A stretch of 64,000 nt of DNA, from assembly GCF_020382885.2 (NCBI RefSeq), contig NC_058511.1:17908504-17972503 (forward strand), given 5' to 3'. This document shows positions 53,684 through 64,000 of the stretch, in pieces (position 1 is the first letter of the stretch; each line of letters starts with the position of its first letter). Under the pieces are notes generated by a model that was not told where the DNA came from, did no database searches, and was given only the letters and a program-made list of their open reading frames with translations. A program made the translations under genes and the position numbers. This DNA is from Scatophagus argus (taxonomy: Eukaryota > Chordata > Actinopteri > Scatophagidae).

Positions 53684-53995
53684 CACGGTGGTGCAGTGGT
53701 TAGCACTGTCGCCTCATAGCAAGAGGGTTCCAGGTTTGAATCCTGGTCTGGGCCCGGGATGTGGAGTTTGCATGTTCTCCCTGTGCCTGCAGGGAGAACA
53801 TGCAAACTCTGCATGGGTTTTCTCCAGGTACTCCGGCTTCCTCCCACAATACCAAAAACATGCACATCAGATTAATTGGCTACTCTACATTGCCCCTAGG
53901 GGTGTGTGTATGGTTGCCCCTAGGGGTGTGTGTATGGTTGTCTGTCTTGTCAGCCCTGCAATTGACTGGTGACCAGTCCAAAGTGTAATCCACCT
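53684..53995 (+). repeat. near full-length tRNA-derived SINE with internal rearrangements
   Basis: A-box-like TGGTGCAGTGGTTAGCACTG and a diverged B box GGTTTGAATCC open the element; it then runs GTTTGCATGTTCTCCC, ACTCCGGCTTCCTCCCAC, CATGCACATCAGATTAATTG and GATTCTG-like 3' half (ATTGACTGGTGACCAGTCC). It is the same family as the fragments at 4.4 and 41.1 kb, but lacks a clear (GGAT)n tail. Two local changes stand out: a palindromic insertion at 53791-53810 and a 24-bp tandem duplication at 53890-53937. It lies between the convergent 3' ends of zc3h12d and tab2. Confidence 0.8.
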
Positions 53996-54686
53996 CTTAC
54001 CTGCTGAGAGGTTTGAGCACTTTTCAGTAATACGCTGGTCATAATAGTGTTAGGCTGTTGTCGGAAGTCACTTGTATTGCTTTTGAAATCAACTTATAAC
54101 TCATAAGAGCAAGAATATGTTCTATGTTCTTTCAGGTGTCACAAAGTCTAGCTTTACATCAGTAGGGCAGCCCACTCCTTCAGTACTCTAGTTAAAGCTT
54201 TCAGGTGTTACTGTAATGCCCAGGTTGATGCCTCCCATCACTCAACTACCAGACACAAATGGTTATCAGTGCAAAACCTCCAGCAGGTCAGCAGCAGTAT
54301 GACACCATGTGACAGGTTCTTGGTTTCACATTCAGCAGATATTTTTCATAAAAGACATGTTGCCTTGCCATAACAGGAAAAGTACAGGTGTAATTAATAA
54401 TGAAACTATTCTAAGTGTCCCAGTGAGCCAGTACTCACAATACCAGAGTTCTGCAGTGGAATGTACCCGTATGTACGAATGTACCGTTTTAATTATTAGT
54501 TCCAGCTGCAGTTTTCCTGCTATGACGTAGCAAAAATGTTTGTGTGAAAGTTCAGCCTAACCAGACTTTCCAAAGGAAACGTGAAGCTGGAGGAACTGGT
54601 CTATGCTGAAACCTCTGTTGGTCTCTTCTGCCACCTAGTGGTTTAAAACACAGAAGACAAACCAAACAAATCAGAATAGATTTTTT

Positions 54687-54692
54687 TTTATT
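54687..54692 (-). terminator. possible tab2 polyadenylation signal
   Basis: TTTATT on the + strand gives AATAAA on the minus strand about 2.0 kb past the tab2 stop codon. The intervening 54.7-56.7 kb has no gene and is best read as a long 3' UTR. Confidence 0.45.
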
Positions 54693-56262
54693 ATTTTTAC
54701 AAATAACTTATCTGTTACAAAGACAGTTTTCCCAGCTAAAATCCAAAAAAACACTTTAGATATCCAAATTATTTTTTTTCCATTTAATAAAACATGAATA
54801 AACTGCCTCTTCACACCAAGGTGCAGGTAAAGCTGAAAATTGGTTTTGTTGGGTTGGAGAAAGGAAAAAAAAAGTATGGTGCAAGTGCTTCAGAGACAAT
54901 AATTCATCTTCTACTTTTAAATGGGTTTAAACAATTCTAGGAATTTGGTTTAAAAAAAATGGCACTCAGATGTGACAGGATAGATTATCAATACAAATTC
55001 AATAGTTCTAAAGGCACTGATGCAAGGCAACATTTCACAAATGTGGAAAAAAACAAAGTTAACTACTCCACAGTTAAGGTAAGTTAATGACAATAAGTAA
55101 ACTTTAGAAACACCCTCATAAATAGAAGCTTAGGAGGATGAAATGAGCCAAATACAAAATAAGAGTATACAAAGTGGACAGTCATGTTGTGCTTACATTT
55201 TGCCTTGTCTGCTTCCAAGATGTTATGGGACCCATATGAATATTTCTACATCACAGAAACAAACATATTCACTTTGATACCTCACAAAAACCCAATTCAG
55301 GTGCAGAGCAACATGGAAAAGCCAATCAGCTGTTCCAGGATCTGCAGTAACCTCCTGATTGTACTGAAAAACGAGTGTCTCTTTGCACTGAGGTGTAGTT
55401 GTCCCCAAACATTAAACCTACATTCCAGTTGTCAGATAAGATGGCAGTTTGTAATTTTGATTTTTGACCCCTTTCCCCCTTCCATTCCCCAACAGTCCCA
55501 ACATATTTGGCGTTCCTGGAGAGGGGAGGGGAAAAACAAAAAAAACAAAAAAAACAAACAAAAAAAAACAAAAAAAAACAAAAGGCTCCTCCATCGCCTT
55601 CCACTCTGCTGCATCTGCAGATCGTACACAGGAAACTCAGCAATTACACAAGCGATGAACGGACTGGGCAAATGTAGCTTCATGACTGTAAGGGTTTTTA
55701 CTGCTCTGCTCCTGTCCTTCTGCAAGGCTTCAACTCTCACAGAAATCAAGTAAAAAGCTTAAAAAAGGGAAGGATGGTGCTTATTTGTTTGAAAGAGGGA
55801 AACAAAACAAGACAAAAAAGGTAATAAAGTCTATAAAGCTATACTTACAGGAAATACAAGTGATTCATAGTGTGAGGAAGAAGGCTTTTAAGGCACATTC
55901 TAAAATTATGTACAGTAAAAAGCTCAAAAGGACAGTTTCTGCCTCCGTGTACTGTACACAAAGCATGCAACTCAGTTTCTGTTTTTTCATTAACTCGTGA
56001 CTCTAGAGCCAGACAAGGAATATTGAACAGGCGGGAGGTGGCGGGACAAGAGACATGTTTGTGTGGCAGTGACACTACCAGTTCCCCCTTTGACATCCTC
56101 TAGAAACAGCAAACAAACTTTAAAGTCCAACATTAGTCTGTTAGTTTTCCCTTCAGATGGAGAGCAGTGGCTGAACACAGTTCCTAATTCCCCAGGTCAT
56201 GCCACCGCAGAGGAAGAAAAACAAAATGATTCAATCAGCAAAAGGCACATTGGCACCTGTAT

Positions 56263-56297
<35 letters not shown>

Positions 56298-56682
56298 GTG
56301 TATGTACGTGTATGTGTGCCATCACACTGCAGGGCCACACTGTAATACTGTAAGTGGGAGCAGCGAGGTATCCCCAGGGGTAAAGTGTCACCCGTAGACC
56401 CACGCTATCCAAGTCTCTAAGGTGAGGTATCATCCGTCTCTGCCAGCCTTTATGTAAAAACACATGCTGTAAACACTATCCAGTCAAGCCTTCAGTGGAC
56501 AGCATTCTACAAACCTTAGAGAGGAGAGGAAAAAACAAAAAAATCAAGGAAAACAGGCCACATGATGCACTACAACCCATCTTGAGTTTTCATACAACGA
56601 GGGGTAAACGAAACGAAGGCCCTTTTCTATTCTCGTCCTGTTGAAGACAGGTGTGCAGGCGGCGCGTTGCAGCCTTGTTGGC
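54693..56682 (-). other. presumed tab2 3' UTR
   Basis: Two kilobases directly after the tab2 stop, before the candidate AATAAA. No repeat of a known family except an AAAAC-rich tract (about 55531-55583) and a (TG)n microsatellite at 56263-56318. Several chance frames occur here (e.g. 55184-55753), none with a recognisable domain. Confidence 0.5.
56263..56318. repeat. (TG)n / (TGTA)n microsatellite
   Basis: About 26 bases of pure TG followed by interrupted TGTA/TGTG units, within the presumed 3' UTR of tab2 (CA-rich in the transcript). Confidence 0.9.
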
Positions 56683-59600
56683 TCAGAAGTGCCGCGGGAA
56701 CTCGCACTGTTCACAGCGGTTGAGGGCGGGGTGGTTGAGGAAGGTGCAGGCGGTGCAGCTCCACTGCGTCCCCTCGTCCTCCTCCTGGTCTACGGTGGGC
56801 TTCGCAATCTTACTGCCCGAGTCTGGAGAGGAAAAGGATGAGGTTGGAGCAAGTTTATCCATCAAGCCATGAAGACATCAAAACTGTTTACATATGTGGC
56901 TGTGCAGAAGTGAACGCTTCTGTATCAGCGTGTTTAAATGCACTGCAGTCATGTGACCATTGCCCATTCTAATGTAAATACAACCTGGAGTCAGTTTTGT
57001 GGTTGCTGGCTCCTCAAAAGTGTTTCTAAAAGCTTTCTGAGTCAGTGTATGAACAGGGAACTTAGTCTAAACATGGAGACTATCATTACTACAGACTACA
57101 TAAAACACTTTCAAATGAAGATATAAATCTAATAAACAAAAAACACAGTTGATGACAAAGGGACGGAGAATGAAAGATGAGAAGAGGCACAGAAATACCA
57201 ACCAAGCGGGAGAGGAAGGGAAGGACCAGAAGAGGGCTCCATCATGAGCTCAGAGGTCACATTATATCTACATCCTCTCCTGTCTGGTATGATGGAACCA
57301 GGCAGACAGCAAGGGATGGGTGAATGGTTGGATGAGACGAGGAGGGATGAATTGATGAAAGAAGTTTACAGAGCAGGTGGTGGAGGTGGAGGGGAGAAAA
57401 GGGCAGAAATGAAGATATCAGTAATGAGTCTGCCAGCCAGTCATAAACATTATCCTGGGCTGATTTGCAATGGCTGACTACGTGTAAATCAGGACACAAG
57501 CAGGACAATCTGAGATGAAATTAGGTGCGGTGGTTCAATGTGTTTTTCGCAGCTTGTCTAACTTAATTATTATCTAGTGTATAAGAGTGACTTTCTGAGA
57601 TAAATTTGATCAAATGTTAAGATGTCCACTACAGTCACAAAACCCTGTCAACGTAATTTTTTAAAGACTCTGGTAGCGGCCTTCAGTGGTCAACATCGGT
57701 GAAGCTGCAACGATTAGTTGTTAACTGATTAGTCAATTTAATAAAAATGAATTTCCACCTATTTTTTTATACTTATGTGCAATGAAATAATCAGTCTGTC
57801 TACTGTTTACCAACAGATGTTGGTCCTCTTACGTTTATTTATTTACTTATTTATTCATTTTTATGACTTGATCTGTGATGTGTCATTGTGTCTGTTTTTG
57901 CTGTCGTTCTAATCTTCCTTGCTGCTGTGACACAGTAAATTTCTCCATTGTGGGACTAATAAAGAATCACCCTATCTTGAATGAATCAATGAAATGCTTT
58001 GCGACACTGACTGGTTCCAGCTTCCTAACCATAAGGATTTGCTGCTTTTCTTTGTCGTTTAACATAGTAAATGAAGAGCCTTTGGATTTTGAACTGTTAG
58101 TTGGACAAAGGAAGCAGTTGAAGACATCACTTTGGGCTCTGAGAAATTTCTATGGGCATCAACATTTAGAAGACCCCTGATAAAATCATAAATAGCCTGT
58201 TATGTCCAAATTGAGAGCATTTTAGTAAACACAGTTTGTGGCAGAAAATCTAAACATGCTACACAACTGACAGTCCTTTAGGGAAGTACAGCCTGAAAAC
58301 ATGAAAAGACAAAATACAAGGAATGAATGAATGAAGGAAAAGCAGACATTACAAATTGTAACTGAATACTGACCATATGCCTGACTTACCACAGACCTCA
58401 GCACGTAAGGAAATAAATGGAAGAAATATGCAAATTCTATCAGTAGGATTATTACAGGGTGCAATACTAATGTAAGTACATCCAATACAAAAAGTCAAAG
58501 AAAATAAATGGAAGGGATGTGTTCACTGAAATCAGGAATGCCCAGACATCATGACCATGCAACCTTTTCTAAACTTACCAAAAGATAAAGTACCTTTGGG
58601 TTTGGGTGGAACAGGACCAAGAAATCCAATGTTGTCATAAAAGTTATGGATTACACTGGGATTAAAGTGTGGTCCTGCAAACACATGGAACAAGAGGAGA
58701 ACCACAGGTTTACTTCCTATTACATGTATTTACATGTATTTCCCAATACATTTCTCAAGTCAACCGCAAGAGTAAGAGCACTCCACACATTACAAACACC
58801 ACAGTGATGCAAATGTATGGCAGGAGAGACCGCCAGCAGGAAGCATAGTTTTTCACAACAAGGCAAAAACATGTTTAGAACAGATGATAAAAGCACGTGA
58901 ATGTCATACATCCACAAGTTTAGTTTCATCAGGCTGGTGTCCATAAACAAAACTTAGAGCTGAAATGAAATTGTACTGTGATATGATAGCTGTGACTTGG
59001 CTTCATCGTTGATAACGTGTGACATAAATCCTGAATAAAACCAGGTCTGTGACTTTTAAGTGAGTGAGAGGTAATATTCATTCGCATGTGTGCCTTCCTT
59101 CACCTGTGCCAAAACAGCTGGTCGGTGGCTCGACCCGTAACAGCAGTGGAGTGCTGCCAGGGGGCCAATAAATCCCTTGTTACCAAGCAGTAGCAGGATG
59201 CAATTCAGGAAGAGCTGGTAGTTAACAGCACAATGGCACCAACCAGACTGCATGCGTCCAGAGGATGTGAGCAGGCCTGAGCGACAGCTGCACACCCTGG
59301 ATCAACATGTGACCTTCCTCACTCAATGACTTACTGTTCTGTTGGCTTTATTATCACACAGCACAGTTTAAATACCTGTAAATATTGAATATAAGATATC
59401 AAAGACACAGAGTCATACCTTTTGTTTGAAGGAGATCAATCTCTTTGGTGAGGCAGTCAATGTCGATCTGCAGTAACCTGTTTTTGGACCGCAACTGTGT
59501 CATTTCCTCAATCTGTAAAGAAAGTGAGACAGGCAGGGATGAGCCAGTGAGACATGGACAGCAGGTTAGATGTGGTGGAGCAGATCTGTCAGTGTGTCAG

Positions 59601-62600
59601 CTGCTCCACTCTCCAGAGCTGGCTCCTCACAGTAAACAACACTGAGTCAAGGAGCTACTGAGCTCAGCAACACTGGCCAATTAACCTCACGCAGCCACTT
59701 CCCCCTCTGTTGACTCAAACTGTAAAAGCTGACAAAAAGAGCTGACTCAACAGAAAGCTAAGAGCAGGACTTCATCTGAACCTGAGACATTTCAACAAAC
59801 TCACAGCTGCAAAACTAACAAAAACATGATGCTGTTTAGAAAGTAAATATGAAAAGATTCACTTTGGACACTCATTATCACCATTTTAGCATTTTCTCTG
59901 AACTTGGAGGAGAGCTGCAGAACGAACTGTGAAGTGAATCAGACATAAACTTTGTGCTCTGTAAGTCTGAAAATATGGAACCATATCAGCCAAATCATAA
60001 ACAGACCCTGTAATCAACATAGTTTCTGGGTGTAGGAGCACTCCTGTGCCATGAGTTGGAACCAAGAATGGCAATGTGACCCACATCATTTTGTTTTGTC
60101 TGTCAGTAATAACAAGAAAAACATTTGTCTGCAGTTAAGATGACTCCTAATCACATGTCTCTCTGTTAAACTGCTAATCAAATCATACTGAACTTGGTTT
60201 TTATACTGATCGATCTGCCAATAAAAGATGTTAGCTGGGGTTCCTTGCCATTTTCCATTTCAAACTTCTCGACATTCTGGCTGGTGTTAGCTGTCAAACA
60301 CAGTTATATCACTCTATAGCTGACGATCACTATTCTCAATAAATATCACAGTTTGGTAAATTGGAATTGGACTGCAGGGGTATCAGGGGTCTAGTGGTGG
60401 AGTCCCATAAGACATAACCACAGTGTACCCCTCTATCTCCCTTCATGTTCCTTGACAGAGTTCAAGCTGATGGAGGAGTGGTCAAAATAAATTAAGATTA
60501 CAGAAGGAATCTGCGAGGCCGAGTTTGATCTCTCCAGCCGTCTCCTGGTCAGGTCATTCTCCATCTCGTTGACCTCTTCTTTTAGCTTCTCCAGCTTCTT
60601 CTTCTTCAGCTCCAGCTCGTGCCACAGCCTCTCCATGCGGGCCTTCTGATGGACCAACAACGCTGGACAACACACACATAGACAGTACAGTCAGCACATG
60701 TCTCCTCCGTGCTACATTCATTCTCTGGTAAACTTAACTGAAAAATGATCGATTCAACACGATAAACCACCAAAGAAAGAAATTCAAAGAATTATATTGG
60801 GAAACTCCCTGTAACTAAAAACTACAGACCAAAACAAGAAGTGCTGATAACCCCTTCAAAGTAAATCCAGTATACTTTACTGACAGATGGCAGATGCACC
60901 GGAGGCTGATCTCTGCATTGACCAGTCAAACCAGTTTTGAGAATAATTGTACATAAAAACCACTCTGTGTAAGGAGAAACCAGGGAGCCACACCAGATTC
61001 CTTTCTGCTGTTCGTTTGCTTGCGTTTCATCACCTTTTGAGGGAATACGAAGAAATCAGATTCATCTGGGCCAGCAGACTGCTGCAGGCAAACTCTGTCG
61101 CAGCGTTTAATCCAGAACCTTAACTGTGCTCCAGTCACTACAGCATGTTTCCCATAATTCATGATAGTTCCTGCATCTGTTGACAGGTTGGAACACCTCC
61201 TACACACACACATATTCAATGATAAACAACTCTCACACCACTTCACAAATTATAGGAAGACCACGTGTCCTGTGACAAAAAAAAGATCATACTTTTGCTC
61301 TCCTGTCAAAATGTCCTCAGGCTAAGCTCCTGCTTGTTTCATGCAAGTCAAACAGTGGGAGAACGGCAGCTAAATGTTCCAAATGTCAATGTGAATGTGG
61401 TGTTGTCCTACAGCCCAACACTTGTAAGCATAAATACAAACTGAACATGAAAAAAAAGTACAATTACATGTACTGATTGTATAAAGGTGGTGTTGTCTAT
61501 ATGCTGTGCTATGCTGGCAACATATTTTACATGTATAACTTGGTTTGGTCATGTACTTCTGTGCTTTAAAGTGATTATAATTCAGCTATAATGAAGGCCA
61601 ATGCGTCATCATTTTTATTCACTGTGGATAAAAGTCTTTGTGTCTGACTCTTGGATCCACTATTCAAGAGCCACAAGATCCAGATTTAGCATTTGAATTT
61701 CGTCTGAACTATCCACCAAATTCAGCCGAGGTGACAAATAGGTCATGCAGTTCCAGAATAACACTTCATTTATATATGCAACGCCTACTTTTAATTGTTT
61801 TTTGAGATTCAGGAACTTTGGGAGGCGATGAGCAGCATTATTATCCAAAGGTTCACTGAATGATCTAGTAAGCACAGGGCTAAATGAGTTCGTTTTCAAA
61901 AGGCCGTGCAATGTTACCAAGTCACTAAACCCACGATAACAAACATGTAAAAACAAATACATGAGTTCAAAAACATAGAATGTTCAGCTGAATCAAGAAG
62001 GCTCAAGTGTTTTGGCACCAGGTGTGAAGTCGTCTATTTGGTTAAATCAAATAACACTGAAGTCTGTTATTTGAAAGAGGTCTTCACCTGCCAGTCTGAA
62101 CCAGGTCTTCAACAACGTTATGTAATTACAATAATGTTATTCTGATACAAAATAGTAACAGCTGTTGTGGTGTGAACGGTGACTGGTGAACACATTTCTG
62201 TTCAACAGTTAGGCGGCGACAAGTGCGTCACTGTCAGGTACAGCTTTGAACGCGACTCAGCTCGTGTTAATAAGGCAGATAAAGTAGGAGGAAACTGGGA
62301 GGTGAGGGTCAGCGGCAGAGGCAACATGTCCACTGTGAAGCCCCTCTTGGAGGTAGTCACCAGCAGTGCAGGAGCCACAGCCGGTGACTCACATGTAATA
62401 CAGTGAAAAGTCCAAAAAAGGAAACAGCAGTGTGCTCTGTCAAGTTTGACTCACACCACAGAATGGGCCAGTCTCAGGGGTCGTCAGAGCAAACACAACG
62501 TTCGGTGTGGAGGACTCATTCCGCCGTCATCGCACCGACCCTCACTGAGCGAGTCACCCCTGCTTTTATCCACTTCATGGACAGCAGTTCCTCTACACCG

Positions 62601-64000
62601 ACTGAACATTAATGACAGCATGTATACTCAGGCTGGTTCAACAATTACACTCTAGTCAAGATTATTGAATTTAAAAAAAAAAAAAAAAAAAAAAAAACAG
62701 TCTACTTTAAAATAAAACTACATTGCTGGCATAGAGCATTTTAAAAAGTATGTGAACCTTCAGGATCATTGTCAGAGTTGGTCTTAACACTGTCCTTTTT
62801 GTCTGTGCTTTTGAGCTTCTTGAGATTTGCTGAACAGCCAATACACATCTCTAATAAGATATTAGAGGCCTACTTGATGGAGGACGCAGAGTTGATCTGT
62901 GTCAACAGCTTCAAGACGCTACTTTGCAATGACAGCTATAATGTATTATTTATTTATTTATAATGTAGAGTATTTTTATTTTCACTTATTTATGTTTTCT
63001 GTTGATTAACTTGTGAATTCTTAAATCTTTCTAGGTGATTTATTTATTCGTGTTTCTGATGAATTTCTTACACGTCTTTCTAAGAGGGCATAAAGACTGA
63101 GATGTTGATCAAAGTGATGACACTCAGTATTGCTCACCTTGTGTGTATGCTGCATCATCAGAGCCCATGCTGAGTCTGCGAGGCTCACTCGGCCTCTCCC
63201 TGTGTGGCGACAGCGGGTCTGAGAGATGGAGGGGGTCTGGCTCCACAAAGTGGTGGTCTGACGGTAGGCTGAGGAGGTTGTTGGGCTCAAAAGTAGGGGA
63301 TACGACTCCGGGGGACACAGCTGGGGGCTTATTGGGGGACACTGTGATTTTAAAAGTGTATTTGGTGTTGGGCTGAGTCACCACCACACGTGGGGAAGAA
63401 GCAGTGCCTCCCCCTCCCACAGAGGCACGGGACTTAGGCGGATGGTGATGAATGTAGGCGGGGCCCATGCTTACTTGGCCCCCCATGTTCCTGGCTCCCG
63501 AGGGCCCCTGCAAGGGAGGGTTGGCTGAGATGTAGACCGTGGGAGGGTTCCTACCTCCACTGTCATCAGTGGAGGCGTTGGCAGAAATGTAAAACTTTGG
63601 TTGGGAGCGGGAGCCGGCTGAGGCCACGACGGCCTCCTCAGAAGGAGTGGTAGCAGCAGTAGGTGGGCTGGCAGCGATGTAAACAGTGGGCTGGCTGCGG
63701 CTTAGACATGGGCCTCCAATGGAGAGAGGAGTGGTGGGCACAGTCACCCCACCAGCAGAAGAGGAGGAAGAGGAAGGGCAGGAGGAGGAGGTGGAAGAAG
63801 ACCGGGGTCCACTGCTTGTCCGCAGCACCGCTGTTGTGGTTGTAGAGTTGCTCCTCTGAGGAGATTCAAGTTTGATCTCTATCTGATTCTTCCGTGGGCC
63901 AGTGGAGATGTTCTGGATGTTGTACTGACTGATGGTAGACAGGGAGGTGGGCATGACAGAGGAGGAGGAAGAAGAAGAAGAGCACGAGGAGACACCAGAG
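56683..64000 (-). CDS. tab2: TAK1-binding protein 2 (3' part; 5' end outside window)
   Basis: Adaptor that links TRAF6-made K63 ubiquitin chains to the kinase TAK1 in IL-1, TNF and Toll-like receptor signalling. Exons in transcript order: 64000(open)-63138, 60662-60502, 59512-59419, 58674-58594, 56822-56683; about 446 C-terminal residues in phase. The large exon carries a Ser-rich stretch, [15 protein letters not shown], three repeats of the type [11 protein letters not shown] / [11 protein letters not shown] / [11 protein letters not shown], and [20 protein letters not shown], all close to human TAB2. Exons at 60.6 and 59.5 kb encode the coiled coil ([33 protein letters not shown]). The next encodes [18 protein letters not shown]. 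The last has the NZF ubiquitin-binding finger, [20 protein letters not shown], with its Thr-Phe pair, ending PRHF. The N-terminal CUE domain is beyond the right edge. TAB3 is less likely from these motifs and from synteny. Confidence 0.95.
57860..57990 (+). repeat. LINE 3' end fragment in tab2 intron
   Basis: CAGTAAATTTCTCCATTGTG followed by GGACTAATAAAGAATCACCC and TATCTTGAATGAATCAATG is the typical 3' end of fish Rex1/L2-type LINEs (consensus of the form 'aatttccc-attgtgggac-aataaagg-at-atc'). Truncated; no coding part. Confidence 0.65.
60663..63137. other. tab2 intron before the coiled-coil exon
   Basis: 2.5-kb intron with a pure A25 run at 62673-62697 and otherwise unremarkable sequence. 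The mammalian SUMO4 retrogene sits in a TAB2 intron; I see no SUMO-like sequence here. Confidence 0.55.
62673..62697 (+). repeat. A25 homopolymer
   Basis: Twenty-five consecutive A, preceded by TTGAATTT. It could be the tail of an old retroinsertion, but no recognisable body precedes it. Confidence 0.9.

Noticed and set aside
55184-55753. Longest uninterrupted chance frame (189 codons) on the + strand
   Set aside because: Runs through an AAAAC-rich tract in the presumed tab2 3' UTR, has low-complexity Lys/Asn-rich composition, no known domain and no splice context.
60663-63137. SUMO4-like retrogene in a tab2 intron, as in mammals
   Set aside because: No SUMO-like reading on either strand.

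Overview
This is a stretch of vertebrate nuclear DNA, almost certainly from a ray-finned, probably percomorph, fish. Genes are split by GT-AG introns, coding exons are short islands in AT-rich non-coding sequence, and the non-coding part carries tRNA-derived SINEs with a B box and a (GGAT)n tail, antisense LINE 3' ends and many CA/TG microsatellites, all typical of teleosts. All calls rest on reading the sequence and recalling family sequences; no search was run. Layout, left to right: 1-4.9 kb is gene-free with three SINE pieces. 4.9-8.1 kb holds the intron-containing remains of a poly(A) polymerase gene (PAPOLA/PAPOLG type), with frameshifts and missing exons. 8.1-12.3 kb is non-coding, with a duplicated block, a possible katna1 promoter and a MITE. 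12.3-19.7 kb (+) is katna1, the katanin p60 AAA ATPase, ten coding exons and 491 residues. 23.6-27.1 kb (-) is ginm1, a single-pass membrane glycoprotein of eight exons. 27.3-37.3 kb (+) is ppil4, a nuclear cyclophilin with RRM and RS-like tail, thirteen exons. 37.3-44.5 kb is intergenic, with a striking long hairpin and a nested repeat. 44.6-53.1 kb (+) is zc3h12d, a Regnase-family PIN RNase with a CCCH finger, five coding exons. 56.7-64.0 kb (-) is the 3' part of tab2, the TAK1-binding ubiquitin-chain adaptor; its 5' end lies outside the window. The order katna1 - ginm1 - ppil4 - zc3h12d - tab2, with relative orientations, is that of human chromosome 6q25.1 read in reverse, which independently supports the orthology calls. 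ginm1 and ppil4 are head to head with start codons 117 bp apart around a perfect TCTCGCGAGA element, so they very likely share a bidirectional promoter. katna1/ginm1 and zc3h12d/tab2 are convergent pairs. The genes do not form a pathway; the only functional theme is that zc3h12d and tab2 both act on inflammatory signalling. I see no mobile gene cluster, defence system or new enzyme. The observations most worth a second look are the poly(A) polymerase relic, the 30-bp-arm hairpin with two TTGCGCAA palindromes, the U12-type intron in ppil4, the palindromic insertion inside a SINE, and an alternating-unit minisatellite.
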